Shown in pieces: positions 7,686 through 17,044 of a stretch of 64,000 bases of DNA. Origin of the DNA: CAIKXD01 sp035439485 (GTDB lineage Bacteria; Bacteroidota; Bacteroidia; UBA4408); contig DAORKI010000001.1 in NCBI GenBank assembly GCA_035439485.1, forward strand, positions 77,044 through 141,043, written 5' to 3'. Position numbers and translations under genes: made by a program. A model generated the notes under the pieces. It made no database searches and was not told the DNA's origin. It saw nothing but the letters and a program-made list of their open reading frames with translations. Position 1 is the first letter of the stretch. Every line of letters begins with the position of its first letter.

Positions 7686-10010
7686 ATGTGGCCATTTATT
7701 GCTAGAAAAATTCTTAGAAATCGTATTGCTTTTATAGTGGTATTAGGCATGTTCACCACTTTTATGGCCTATCATGCATCAAGGGTTGAATTATCGTATG
7801 AGTTTGCTAAAATTTTACCTTCAACTGATAGTGCCTATAGCGAGTACAATAACTTCAAGGAATTATTTGGACAGGATGGAAACATTATGGTTATTGGTTT
7901 ACAGGACAAAGACTTTTTTACATTAAATAAATTTAATGATTGGCATAATTTATCGCATGAGATTAAAAAAATAAAAGGCGTTGAAAATGTAATATCAATC
8001 ACCAATGTAAGTAAGGTTGCTTTTGATGATAGTTTACACAAAATCATGTTTGTTCCTTTTTTAACGCATATGCCCGAAAATCAAGAACAACTTAACAAGG
8101 TAAAGCTGTCATTAGATTCATTGCCTTTTTATGAAGGTTTTGTTTTAAACAAAGAAGCGGGTTCTCATTTAATGGCAGTTACTTTTTCACAAACGGAGAT
8201 AAATTCAAAAAATCGGATAAAAATTGTAAATGATATAAGAGAATTAGCATTAAAATATTCAGCTAAGCATTATACAAATGTTCATTTAAGCGGCATGCCA
8301 TACATAAGAACTGTGTTTATGCAAAAGGTGTCAAAAGAAATGTTCTTGTTTTTAGGCTTGGCACTGGTACTTATGTTTGTGATTCTTTGGGTGTTTTTTC
8401 GTTCATTTTCATCTGTATTTGTTTCACTTTTGGTAGTTATTATAGGTGTAATATGGTCGGTAGGAACAATTGAAATGTTGAATTACAAAATTACTGTTTT
8501 ATCGGCACTGGTACCTCCACTCATATTAATAATTGGTGTTCCAAATTGTATCTTTTTTATTAATAAATACCATTCGGAGTATGCTAAGCATAGAAACAGA
8601 ACAAAAGCAATAGCACGAATGATTAATACCATGGGCATTACTTTGTTTTTAGCAAATTTAACTACAGCAATTGGTTTTGCAGTGCTATATTTTACCAATA
8701 GTGCCTTACTGGTTGAGTTTGGCGTTGTTTCAGGAATAAGTGTAATGGTAACTTATGGAATAACCTTAATTTTAATTCCAATTGTATTGAGTTATTTGGC
8801 ACCTCCAAAGGTGAAACATACAAAACATCTTGATGGTAAACGCATCAACCAAATACTTGATTTTATTATTCATTTAGTAAGCCATCAGCGAAAAAAAGTC
8901 TATTGGTCTATTGGTTTAATCACTATTGTATCTATAATAGGAATGAGTAAAATATCGGTTTTGGGGTTTGTAGTTGATGATTTTCCTCAGAAAGATAAGG
9001 TGTATGATGATTTAAGATTTTTTGAAAAAAATTTCAATGGGGTTTTGCCTTTTGAAATTTTAATTGACACCAAAAAGCCGAATGGTGTATTTGAAGAGAA
9101 TGCCAGAGCCTTGTATAAAATAAATGCATTTCAAAAGAAAATGGCTAAATATCCTGAGTTCTCAAAACCACTTTCACTGGCTGAGGCTATAAAATTTTCA
9201 TATCAATTTTACAAAGATGGAAATCCAAAATTCTACATTTTGCCGGGTTTTACAGAATTAAAAAAACTATCAGACTATAGTTTGCCAATTAAAAGTAATG
9301 TGTCGAATTTCAATTTGTTTTTAGATAGAAGTAGACAATATACGCGCATAAGCTATCAAATGGCTGATGTTGGCTCTGAAAGAATAAAATCATTAATGGA
9401 AGAAATTCAGCCTAAAGCAGATTCAATTTTTGCTGGCACCGATTTTAAGGTAAGTTTTACAGGCCATAGCTTAATATTTTTAAAGGGAAATGACTATCTT
9501 TTATCAAATTTATTAGAGAGTTTACTCATTGAAATTATACTTATAATTCTTATTGGATTGGCATTATTTAGAAGCTTAAGAATTATTTTATTAAGTAAAT
9601 TACCTTGTTTAATTCCTTTAATTATTACTGCTGGTATTATGGGCTTTTTTGGAATAAGATTCAAACCTTCCACTATATTAATTTTTAGCATTGCGTTTGG
9701 TATTTCAAGTGATGGTACTATATATTTTCTATCGCGCTTTAGACAAGAATTACAAAGCAGGACACAAACATACGCTGGAGCAATTCATGCCACTATTTTA
9801 GAAACTGGAAGAAGTATGATTTACACCAACATTATTTTATTTGCAGGCTTTTTTATTTTTGCTTTATCGGATTTTGGTAGCACAGCAGCACTAGGAATTT
9901 TGTTATCATTAACATTACTAATTGCCATGATAACAAACTTATTATTATTACCAGCTATTATGCTGTCAATTGAAGGTAAAATGGCAAAAAAGCTGTTGAA
10001 ACTGAAATAA
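7686..10010 (+). CDS. MMPL/RND superfamily exporter
   Basis: A polytopic inner-membrane transporter of about 774 residues, in the usual range for the MMPL/hydrophobe-amphiphile exporter group. It has the duplicated RND architecture: a membrane helix near residue 12, a large periplasmic domain, a bundle of five helices (~220-375, including VLMFVILWVFF and VPPLILIIGVPNCIFFINKY, a sterol-sensing-domain-like block), a second single helix (~415) and periplasmic domain, and a final bundle (~620-765, with FSIAFGISSDGTIYFLSRFRQE). Paired helix-4 motifs of this kind carry the proton path in RND proteins. There is no adjacent membrane-fusion protein or outer-membrane channel, so it may act alone, possibly on lipids or hopanoid-like substrates (inference). 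It is convergent with the next gene, 6 bp away. Confidence 0.88.
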   Translation: MWPFIARKILRNRIAFIVVLGMFTTFMAYHASRVELSYEFAKILPSTDSAYSEYNNFKELFGQDGNIMVIGLQDKDFFTLNKFNDWHNLSHEIKKIKGVENVISITNVSKVAFDDSLHKIMFVPFLTHMPENQEQLNKVKLSLDSLPFYEGFVLNKEAGSHLMAVTFSQTEINSKNRIKIVNDIRELALKYSAKHYTNVHLSGMPYIRTVFMQKVSKEMFLFLGLALVLMFVILWVFFRSFSSVFVSLLVVIIGVIWSVGTIEMLNYKITVLSALVPPLILIIGVPNCIFFINKYHSEYAKHRNRTKAIARMINTMGITLFLANLTTAIGFAVLYFTNSALLVEFGVVSGISVMVTYGITLILIPIVLSYLAPPKVKHTKHLDGKRINQILDFIIHLVSHQRKKVYWSIGLITIVSIIGMSKISVLGFVVDDFPQKDKVYDDLRFFEKNFNGVLPFEILIDTKKPNGVFEENARALYKINAFQKKMAKYPEFSKPLSLAEAIKFSYQFYKDGNPKFYILPGFTELKKLSDYSLPIKSNVSNFNLFLDRSRQYTRISYQMADVGSERIKSLMEEIQPKADSIFAGTDFKVSFTGHSLIFLKGNDYLLSNLLESLLIEIILIILIGLALFRSLRIILLSKLPCLIPLIITAGIMGFFGIRFKPSTILIFSIAFGISSDGTIYFLSRFRQELQSRTQTYAGAIHATILETGRSMIYTNIILFAGFFIFALSDFGSTAALGILLSLTLLIAMITNLLLLPAIMLSIEGKMAKKLLKLK

Positions 10011-10016
10011 TAAGGA

Positions 10017-11555
10017 TTATTGAGTTAATTTATAGCAGCGTAAATTTTTGTAAGTTCCTATGGGATTTTGAGTATACAGTTTGATCACCTCATGTTTTAA
10101 AAATGAGGTGTCATTGAGGATTAAAAATGATGCTCCCATTTTTATTTTAGATTCAAATTCAAATACTTTATACTTGCGATCGCTGTTAAAACCATATGAA
10201 GACCAACCACTTCTATTAAGCATGGCTAAGGTTCCATTTGGTGTGCCGTCATCAAGTGAAATTATTTTTGAAGATTTATCTATTCCAAAAGTTAATAATT
10301 TGGTCTCAAGATAATTATCATAATATACAGCATCCAGTTTTTGATGTCTCCAACCGCCTTTGTAGTAACATTTGTAAATATTTTTTCCAGTATATATTGC
10401 AAACAGAGCACAACATAACATAGTTGCTTTAGTATAAAAATTGATTTTACTAAAATCAAATTTAGATAGAATATTAAAGGCAATTAAGCAAGTAAGAATG
10501 GGAAGTATAATTAAATTAACTAAATAATATTGCTGGTCTTGAAAGCCTTTCCAAAAGTAGGCAATAAACATACCTAGCCCCATACATAAAAATGATAGTA
10601 ATTTGAAATAAAAGGCATCTGTTTTTTTTCTGAAAACAATAATAGTAAGCATACAAATAACGAATAAAGCCAAATTTAATGGCGATAAAATTTCAACATG
10701 AATTAATCTAAAGTTGTTTAAGGTATCCTTTATCTGCATGAAATTGTTTTCCCAAATAGGCCAGCCTTTCATAGCTTTTGTTCCAAAAAAAACAGTTTGA
10801 TTTGATTGGTTAAATCTTATAGCATAACTATACCATGAAATTATAAGTAAAATTGAAATTAAGAAATGGGCAATTATGCGGTATTTATATTTTTTAATGG
10901 TATCGTAAAACACTGATTTACCATCAGCAAACCATAGTTCTAATATAACAGAGCATAAAATAGCAATTACAAGTATTGATGCACTAGCTTTTAACAAACC
11001 TGCCAACGCAAAACAAAAAGCAGCTAAGCTCAATATTTTAATTTTTTGAGTATCGAAAAACCTTTGAAACAAATATAAACCTATAATATTAAAACTTAAG
11101 GCAGAAACATCGCTCAAAAAATTATTTGCATAAAAGAAAACTACAGGCGTACAAAAATAAAGTATGCAAATAAAATATGACAAAATATAATGGTTTGTAA
11201 ACCTAAAAGTGAGCTTGAAAAGAAAATATAAACCTAAAAAAAAGATGCATAAATTTAAACCTTTAAATAAAAAAAAGTGCACCCCAAAAAACTTAAAAAG
11301 TATAGCAGAAAGAAAATATATGATAGGGAATTCGCCAGCAGCATAGCCATTTTGAGAAAAAAGAAAATGCACCTGAGGTTTAAAAAAATGGAAGCCATTT
11401 TGATAATAGTTTAGTGCAATAGAATAGCAATCGGCTTGTCGCCATAAATCGGTTGATTGAGGACCTAAATTTATAGTTTCGTAAAATTTAAAATGAATTG
11501 AAAGTACTGTGAAAATGGCTATAAATGCGGCCTTATGTTGAAAATTGATATTCAT
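10017..11555 (-). CDS. GT-C-type membrane glycosyltransferase-like protein (ArnT/PMT-like)
   Basis: A 512-residue polytopic protein with about ten to twelve predicted membrane helices. After the first helix comes the loop GPQSTDLWRQADCYSIALNYYQNG, which has the acidic-residue placement of the first periplasmic loop of GT-C (family 39/83) glycosyltransferases that use polyprenyl-phosphate sugars. The segment AAGEFPIIYFLSA matches the 'hPP' stretch that follows in ArnT-like proteins. The C-terminal ~100 residues are soluble and likely periplasmic. The sugar donor and acceptor are unknown. A -7 element on the minus strand (11594-11601) precedes the start. The gene is divergent from mdh. Confidence 0.72.
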   Translation of the reverse strand: MNINFQHKAAFIAIFTVLSIHFKFYETINLGPQSTDLWRQADCYSIALNYYQNGFHFFKPQVHFLFSQNGYAAGEFPIIYFLSAILFKFFGVHFFLFKGLNLCIFFLGLYFLFKLTFRFTNHYILSYFICILYFCTPVVFFYANNFLSDVSALSFNIIGLYLFQRFFDTQKIKILSLAAFCFALAGLLKASASILVIAILCSVILELWFADGKSVFYDTIKKYKYRIIAHFLISILLIISWYSYAIRFNQSNQTVFFGTKAMKGWPIWENNFMQIKDTLNNFRLIHVEILSPLNLALFVICMLTIIVFRKKTDAFYFKLLSFLCMGLGMFIAYFWKGFQDQQYYLVNLIILPILTCLIAFNILSKFDFSKINFYTKATMLCCALFAIYTGKNIYKCYYKGGWRHQKLDAVYYDNYLETKLLTFGIDKSSKIISLDDGTPNGTLAMLNRSGWSSYGFNSDRKYKVFEFESKIKMGASFLILNDTSFLKHEVIKLYTQNPIGTYKNLRCYKLTQ

Positions 11556-11593
11556 TCGGGTAATTTTCTTTAAAGTAATTGTCGCTCTTAAAT

Positions 11594-11601
11594 CAAATGT
11601 A
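11594..11601 (-). promoter_or_regulatory. -7 promoter element for the GT-C-like gene
   Basis: On the minus strand this reads TACATTTG, a TAnnTTTG match 38 bp upstream of the ATG at 11555. Confidence 0.5.
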
Positions 11602-11633
11602 ATAATATCATTTTTTTATCACATTGAGATTAC

Positions 11634-11641
11634 TAAATTTG
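11634..11641 (+). promoter_or_regulatory. -7 promoter element for mdh
   Basis: TAAATTTG matches TAnnTTTG and lies 38 bp before the ATG at 11680. It rules against the long in-frame N-terminal extension that would begin at 11545. Confidence 0.55.
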
Positions 11642-11679
11642 CGGCATTAAATATTTCTCACTTAATAAAAAAATATATC

Positions 11680-12618
11680 ATGAAAGTATCTGTTATTGGA
11701 GCAGGCAATGTGGGGGCTACCTGCGCAGATGTTATTGCTCATAAAGAGTTAGCTAATGAGGTTGTATTACTCGATATTAAAGAAAACTTTGCTGAAGGCA
11801 AGGCTTTAGATATGTGGCAAACAGCCCCAATAAATATGTATGACAGTCGCATCACTGGAAGTACCAATGATTATTCAAAAACTGCAGGTTCAGATGTAGT
11901 GGTTATCACTTCAGGTTTGCCTCGTAAACCTGGTATGAGCCGCGATGATTTAATTGCTACCAATGCTGGAATTGTTAAAACTGTTACTGAAAATGTAATT
12001 AAATACTCTCCTAATGCAATAATTATTGTTGTTTCAAACCCTTTAGATGTAATGACCTATTGCGCTTACTTAAACGCAAAATTACCATCAAATAAAGTGT
12101 TTGGAATGGCTGGAATACTTGATACAGCTCGTTACAAAGCATTTTTAGCAACCGAGTTGAATGTATCACCAAAAGACATTCAGGCCGTTTTAATGGGTGG
12201 GCATGGCGATACTATGGTGCCACTGCCTAGATACACAACAGTTGGTGGAATTCCAGTAACCGAGCTGGTGGCAAAAGATAAATTAGATGCCATTATTGAA
12301 CGAACCAAAAAAGGTGGAGGTGAAATTGTTAACTTACTTGGAACTTCGGCTTGGTATGCACCAGGAGCTGCTGCTGCTCAAATGGTTGAGGCTATAGTGC
12401 GTGACCAAAAAAGAGTATTTCCAGTTTGTGCTTGGCTTAATGGTGAGTATGGCATGAAAGATATTTACATGGGAGTGCCAGTTGTACTTGGTAAAAATGG
12501 TATCGAAAAAATAATTGAATTAAAGCTTAATAATGATGAAATGCAACTTTGCAATGAATCAGCAAAAGCTGTTAAAGAGGTAATGGCTGTTTTAGACAAT
12601 ATGAAAGCAACGGCATAA
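11680..12618 (+). CDS. mdh: Malate dehydrogenase
   Basis: NAD-dependent malate dehydrogenase of the LDH-like class interconverts malate and oxaloacetate in the TCA cycle. At 312 residues it has the standard length. It begins MKVSVIGAGNVGATCA (Rossmann GxGxxG, residues 7-12). Next come the substrate loop with SGLPRKPGMSRDDL (the paired arginines), VSNPLDVMTYCAY, then AGILDTARYK, and the catalytic GGHGDTMVPL histidine. In the LDH/MDH family the Arg in the PRKPGMSR loop selects malate over lactate. A frame open further upstream is not coding, because a promoter-like element sits in it. The transcript ends at a strong palindromic terminator. Confidence 0.96.
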   Translation: MKVSVIGAGNVGATCADVIAHKELANEVVLLDIKENFAEGKALDMWQTAPINMYDSRITGSTNDYSKTAGSDVVVITSGLPRKPGMSRDDLIATNAGIVKTVTENVIKYSPNAIIIVVSNPLDVMTYCAYLNAKLPSNKVFGMAGILDTARYKAFLATELNVSPKDIQAVLMGGHGDTMVPLPRYTTVGGIPVTELVAKDKLDAIIERTKKGGGEIVNLLGTSAWYAPGAAAAQMVEAIVRDQKRVFPVCAWLNGEYGMKDIYMGVPVVLGKNGIEKIIELKLNNDEMQLCNESAKAVKEVMAVLDNMKATA

Positions 12619-12637
12619 ACTAATTTTTTCAAACTAT

Positions 12638-12670
12638 AAGGGTTACATCGTACGATGTAACCCTTTTTTT
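12638..12670 (+). terminator. Intrinsic terminator of mdh (perfect 28-bp palindrome)
   Basis: Bases 12638-12665 are a perfect palindrome (left half AAGGGTTACATCGT, right half its reverse complement), and the T run continues to 12670. It lies 20 bp after the mdh stop and isolates mdh from the long run of genes that begins at 12704. Confidence 0.9.
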
Positions 12671-12703
12671 ATTATGTTTACCTCTTAATTAATAAATAAG
12701 CAA

Positions 12704-14293
12704 TTGAAAAAAATAAAATTCTTTCAATATTTCTCTCTTGGTTTATTTTTGGTAATTTTAGGTGCTTGTAAAAAACGAGAAGCAACTGATTGGGATACCA
12801 ATTTATTAGGACCATTATTTAAAACAACCTTGAGTATTGACCAAATATTACCTGACTCGTTAACACAAATAAACTCCGACAATTCTATTAATGTAGTTTA
12901 CGATGATTTATTTAATAGTAGTGGTTTTGTTAATACCAATCAATTGCCAGATACAGCCATTTTGAAATACTTTACTATTCCTTTTGGCACAATATTCTTG
13001 AATGCTGGCGATAACTTTATGGATCTAACTGAAGAATCAAATCTAAATTTTTCACCGCTTGAATTATCACGTTTAATAATAAAGTCAGGTGAAATAGAGG
13101 TGAAAATTGTAAACAAAATCACACAGCCAGTTGACATTACTTATATTCTTCCTAAAGCGCTTAAAAATGGTCAGCCATATACATTTAATGCTACTATTCC
13201 AGCATATAACTCTAGCAATGGCGGAAATTACAGCGCTAGTTTTAATTTAGATGGTTATGATGTTGATTTAAGAGGTTTATCAGGTGCTTTTGTAAATAGA
13301 TTGGTTACTCATTTAATAGCCAATGTGAGCACTTCTGCTAATGGTTTGGCTCAAATAAACTCAACTGACAGTTTAAAAGTTTCAATTAAGCTAAAGAGCA
13401 TTGTTCCCTATTATGCGAAAGGTTACTTTGGGCAAAGCAAAGATACGAGCTATACAGATTCAAAACTAACTTTGTTTGATCGCATAGTTGCAGGAAATTT
13501 TTCGTTACAAGAGGCAAAATTAAATTTAGATATAAGAAATGGTATTGGAGCCGATATTAGAGCAGGTTTACTTTCATTTAAATCTACCAATAGCAAAACA
13601 GGAAATACGGTTTCACTTCAACACAACAGTGTTTCACAAATATTTAATGTACACAGGGCTACGGATAATCCTTTTATACCTAGTTTATATAGCTTCGAAT
13701 ATAATAATACAAATAGTAATTTGGTGAGCTTGTTAGAAAATATGCCTACCAGTTTTAATTATGGCTATTATGCCGAACTTAACCCTTTTGGAAATATTTC
13801 TAATGGGAACGATTTTGTTTATACTGATAAAGCTGTTGAAGCACATGTAAGACTGGATATTCCATTACATTTTTCATCAAATAATTTAACATTGATTGAC
13901 ACCATTTTCTTACAAGATGATTCATTAGGAGAACATAATACGGTTAAATCAGCCGTGCTCAAATTAATTGCTGTTAACAGTTTTCCTTTTGATGCTGATG
14001 TTAAATTTTATTTGTTAGATAATAATCTTCAAAAACAGGAACAGTTGATGGACAAAAGCACGATTATGGCTGCTCAACCTGAGGCGGATGGAAAGGTTAG
14101 AACTCCACAAGAAAGTAGACTTCCTATTACCATTAGTAACGAACTATTAAATAAATTATTAGAAAAAAGAAAAGTGTTGGCAGTAGTAACCATTAATACT
14201 TTCAATAATCCAATGAAGTACAAAATTTATAGCGATTATAAATTGGATTTGAAACTAACTGGGAATTTATTGTTTAATGTTCAAGTGAAATAA
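12704..14293 (+). CDS. Large lipoprotein of unknown function
   Basis: The 529-residue protein starts with TTG and has a type II signal peptide ending in the lipobox ILGAC (Cys22), so it is predicted to be a lipoprotein. The mature protein is beta-rich and Asn/Ser/Thr-rich without catalytic-looking motifs. Its opening KKREATDWDTNLLGPL and LSIDQILPDSL segments look like a conserved N-terminal signature of a Bacteroidota lipoprotein group, though I cannot name it. The outer-membrane protein at 14310 starts 16 bp later, which suggests the two work together at the outer membrane (inference). It opens the same-strand run that extends to 23577. Confidence 0.8.
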   Translation: MKKIKFFQYFSLGLFLVILGACKKREATDWDTNLLGPLFKTTLSIDQILPDSLTQINSDNSINVVYDDLFNSSGFVNTNQLPDTAILKYFTIPFGTIFLNAGDNFMDLTEESNLNFSPLELSRLIIKSGEIEVKIVNKITQPVDITYILPKALKNGQPYTFNATIPAYNSSNGGNYSASFNLDGYDVDLRGLSGAFVNRLVTHLIANVSTSANGLAQINSTDSLKVSIKLKSIVPYYAKGYFGQSKDTSYTDSKLTLFDRIVAGNFSLQEAKLNLDIRNGIGADIRAGLLSFKSTNSKTGNTVSLQHNSVSQIFNVHRATDNPFIPSLYSFEYNNTNSNLVSLLENMPTSFNYGYYAELNPFGNISNGNDFVYTDKAVEAHVRLDIPLHFSSNNLTLIDTIFLQDDSLGEHNTVKSAVLKLIAVNSFPFDADVKFYLLDNNLQKQEQLMDKSTIMAAQPEADGKVRTPQESRLPITISNELLNKLLEKRKVLAVVTINTFNNPMKYKIYSDYKLDLKLTGNLLFNVQVK

Positions 14294-14309
14294 GGGAGAA
14301 TAAAGCAAT

Positions 14310-15575
14310 ATGAACAAAATAAGTTTAAGTATTATTTTCATTTTTTGTACATTCAATTTTTTGTTGGCTCAAGGAAATTTTATGAACGATTCGGCATGGA
14401 CAAAAAAGCACTTTAACATAGATATATATGGCAATTTAACTGCTAAATCAAATGCTTTTCCAAATGATTTTTATAAACAATTTTATTATGGCGGTTACTT
14501 AAGTAATGAAGTTAAATTAAATGCCGCAAAAGATTTGAAAAATGTCAATAGATTTGGTGGAGATGGTGATGTCAGCATTCAATTTAGGCATAATATAGAT
14601 AGTATTTTTAAAAAAACAGGTTGGAGTTACTTAGTGCGTATTGCAGAAAGAAGACATCTTAATTTAGAAATGACCAAAGACTTTTTTAATGTGGGTTTTT
14701 TTGGCAATGCCATGTACGAAAACAAAACAGCTCAACTGGCAAAATTTCAAATGGATTTTATTTCCTATCAACAAGCAGGACTTGGGGTAGAGAAAACATT
14801 GATGATAAAAGACAATTTACATCAACTTGGTTTAGTAGGTAGTTACTTAATTGGTAGAAATGCGCAAAAGGCAATTATTGATAAGGCAAATTTATTTACA
14901 GCTATTGATGGTGAATATCTTGATTTAGAAATTAATGGGAAGTATAATAGAACTGACAGTATTAAGAACAAGCAATTGATTCCAAATCCTACAAAAGGAG
15001 AGGGTTTTAGTATTGATTTATATTATCAATTAATTACAATTGAAAAACATAAATTACAATTATCAGTGCTTGATTTTGGATATTTATTTTGGCAAAATAG
15101 TGCCATAGCTTATCAGTATGATACTTTATTTAGGTTTGAAGGAATTGATATCAGAAATTTGATTGATATTAACGATTCATTAATTAATTTGTCAAAAGAC
15201 ACTTTAGTAAATTTGGGAAAAAGGAGTTCAACAAAGTCCTTTAAAACATCGTTACCAACTTGGTTTCAGGTTAATTATAGCCACAATTTATTACCTGGAA
15301 AATTGGCCTTAAACTTTGTAGGGAGATATCGTTTTAATGATGTTTACCTTCCATTTTTGGCTGTTGGAGCAACTTACTATTTTAATAAAAGCACCAATGC
15401 TTCATTTAATATTGGCTACGGAGGCTATGGAAGTTTTAATTATGCATTCATCATTAATCAAAGGGTTTGGAGGTATTTTACTGTTGGACTTGGAACAAAT
15501 CAATTGGAAGGCTTGCTTATGCCTAAAAAAGCAAATGGACAAAGTATTGTTTTTAGTATTAAAAGTTGGTTTTGA
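14310..15575 (+). CDS. Outer-membrane beta-barrel protein, DUF5723-like (tentative)
   Basis: The 421-residue protein has a Sec signal peptide (MNKISLSIIFIFCTFNFLLAQ), then alternating amphipathic strands rich in aromatic residues, and ends with a terminal Phe (SIKSWF), as outer-membrane barrels do. The body, with HNIDSIFKKTGWSYLVRIAERRHLN and AGLGVEKTLMIKD, resembles the DUF5723 group of Bacteroidota outer-membrane proteins; that name is a tentative recognition. It follows the lipoprotein gene by 16 bp. Its TGA overlaps the ATG of the next gene (TGATG), so translation is probably coupled. Confidence 0.72.
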   Translation: MNKISLSIIFIFCTFNFLLAQGNFMNDSAWTKKHFNIDIYGNLTAKSNAFPNDFYKQFYYGGYLSNEVKLNAAKDLKNVNRFGGDGDVSIQFRHNIDSIFKKTGWSYLVRIAERRHLNLEMTKDFFNVGFFGNAMYENKTAQLAKFQMDFISYQQAGLGVEKTLMIKDNLHQLGLVGSYLIGRNAQKAIIDKANLFTAIDGEYLDLEINGKYNRTDSIKNKQLIPNPTKGEGFSIDLYYQLITIEKHKLQLSVLDFGYLFWQNSAIAYQYDTLFRFEGIDIRNLIDINDSLINLSKDTLVNLGKRSSTKSFKTSLPTWFQVNYSHNLLPGKLALNFVGRYRFNDVYLPFLAVGATYYFNKSTNASFNIGYGGYGSFNYAFIINQRVWRYFTVGLGTNQLEGLLMPKKANGQSIVFSIKSWF

Positions 15576-17044
15576 TGAAAATGTTCAATCTATTTTTATT
15601 GAATAGGTCTAACATATTCATTGTAATACTTGGGATAGTTTTTTTTAGTTTGACAACTTATAAAGCTTCACATTCCTCTTTTACTCATGATGAAAGTTTT
15701 ACATATCTTTCTTATGTAAAAAAAAGTATTATTGGTATTATTACTCTGGAAGAGCCAGTGAGTGCCAACAATCACATATTGAATAGTTTAAGTATGAAAG
15801 TTGTGGATAAAATATTAAACCCAACTCCATTTAATTTGAGACTACCGAATTTAATAGGACACCTTTTTTTTATTACGTTTTCAGCCTTAATTTCATTAAA
15901 CTTTAGAAACAATTTTTTAAGAATTTCATCATTTATTTTATTAAATGCTAATTTATATTTATTAGATATTTTTTCATTGGCAAGAGGATATGGCTTATCA
16001 CTTGGCTTTTTAATGGCACATTGGTATTTTTTTGGTAGAGTATTTTTCCAAAAGACACCTGATTTAAGTTTTAGATTAAGTTTAATTTTTTTACTACTTT
16101 CTTTTTTTTCAAATTTTTCAATACTATACTATGTAGTTTCATTTTTTTTAATTATTTCTCTTTTCCTAATAAAAATAAAGAGTTCGATAATCAATTGGGA
16201 ATTTGTTCGGAGAAATAGTTATGTATTAATTTCTGTTATAATTGTTGTAATTGTAATTATAATTGGCCCAATTGCCAAATTAATAAAACATAATCAGCTC
16301 TATTTTGGTGGAAATAGAAATATATTTGATGATACTATCAATTCTTTGGTTTTTTATTCGCTTGATCCAATAAATCTAAGCAACAATCTAGTTCATTTGA
16401 TTAATACACTTACTTTAATCAGCATAATTATCTTAACATATTGGTTTTTCAGAAAATTATACCTAAATAAAATTTTGAATTTGTTCTTTTTTAGTACGGG
16501 ATGCATGTTATTTATTGCGATTATTCAAATTGCCTTGTTTTATTTAATTGATACTAGGTATTTAATTCAGCGTACTGCCATTTTTTTAATTCCCCTTTAT
16601 ATGCTATCTGTGCTTTATTTTATTGATGATATTAATATTTTATTGGTTCATAAATTTACAGCGATGATTTCTTTAATAACTGGGCTTATCGTAATAATTT
16701 ATTTGCCTAAACACAATTCATTAAATTGGAAATATGATGCAGAAAATGAGCTATTAATCTCTAATTTGGAAAAGTACTATTATCAATCAAATAAGTCTGA
16801 AAAGCTCAAACTTGGAATTGATTGGATATTTCAGCCATCATTGAACTTTTATAGAGCAACAACAAAAACAGGCTTATGGTTAGATACGTTAAAAAGGGAA
16901 GGATTTGAAGATGGTAATTATGAATTCTATTTTGTAGAATCAAGCAACATGAGTAAATTTGTTGATACAAATCAGTTTAAGATATTTAAAAAATTTCCAG
17001 TAACAGGAAATTTGTTGATTAAAAATGAAAATTTTGATAAGTAA
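15575..17044 (+). CDS. GT-C-like polytopic membrane protein
   Basis: The start ATG overlaps the preceding stop by one base (TGATG) and gives 489 residues. About ten membrane helices are evident. The first periplasmic loop carries SHSSFTHDESFTYLSYV, an HDE motif in the place where GT-C glycosyltransferases hold their catalytic acidic residue. ANNHILNSLSMKVVDK and LRLPNLIGHL follow, which resemble the 'hNHPPL..L' and 'RLPS' stretches of family 39/83-like enzymes. Sugar specificity is unknown. Its last 20 nt overlap kdsA, which places it in a transcript with lipid-A/LPS core synthesis. Composition is very AT-rich, like the other membrane proteins here. Confidence 0.7.
   Translation: MKMFNLFLLNRSNIFIVILGIVFFSLTTYKASHSSFTHDESFTYLSYVKKSIIGIITLEEPVSANNHILNSLSMKVVDKILNPTPFNLRLPNLIGHLFFITFSALISLNFRNNFLRISSFILLNANLYLLDIFSLARGYGLSLGFLMAHWYFFGRVFFQKTPDLSFRLSLIFLLLSFFSNFSILYYVVSFFLIISLFLIKIKSSIINWEFVRRNSYVLISVIIVVIVIIIGPIAKLIKHNQLYFGGNRNIFDDTINSLVFYSLDPINLSNNLVHLINTLTLISIIILTYWFFRKLYLNKILNLFFFSTGCMLFIAIIQIALFYLIDTRYLIQRTAIFLIPLYMLSVLYFIDDINILLVHKFTAMISLITGLIVIIYLPKHNSLNWKYDAENELLISNLEKYYYQSNKSEKLKLGIDWIFQPSLNFYRATTKTGLWLDTLKREGFEDGNYEFYFVESSNMSKFVDTNQFKIFKKFPVTGNLLIKNENFDK

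Noticed and set aside
11545..11679. 45-residue N-terminal extension of malate dehydrogenase
   Set aside because: It covers promoter-like elements of both divergent genes, and the ATG at 11680 gives the standard Mdh N-terminus and length.
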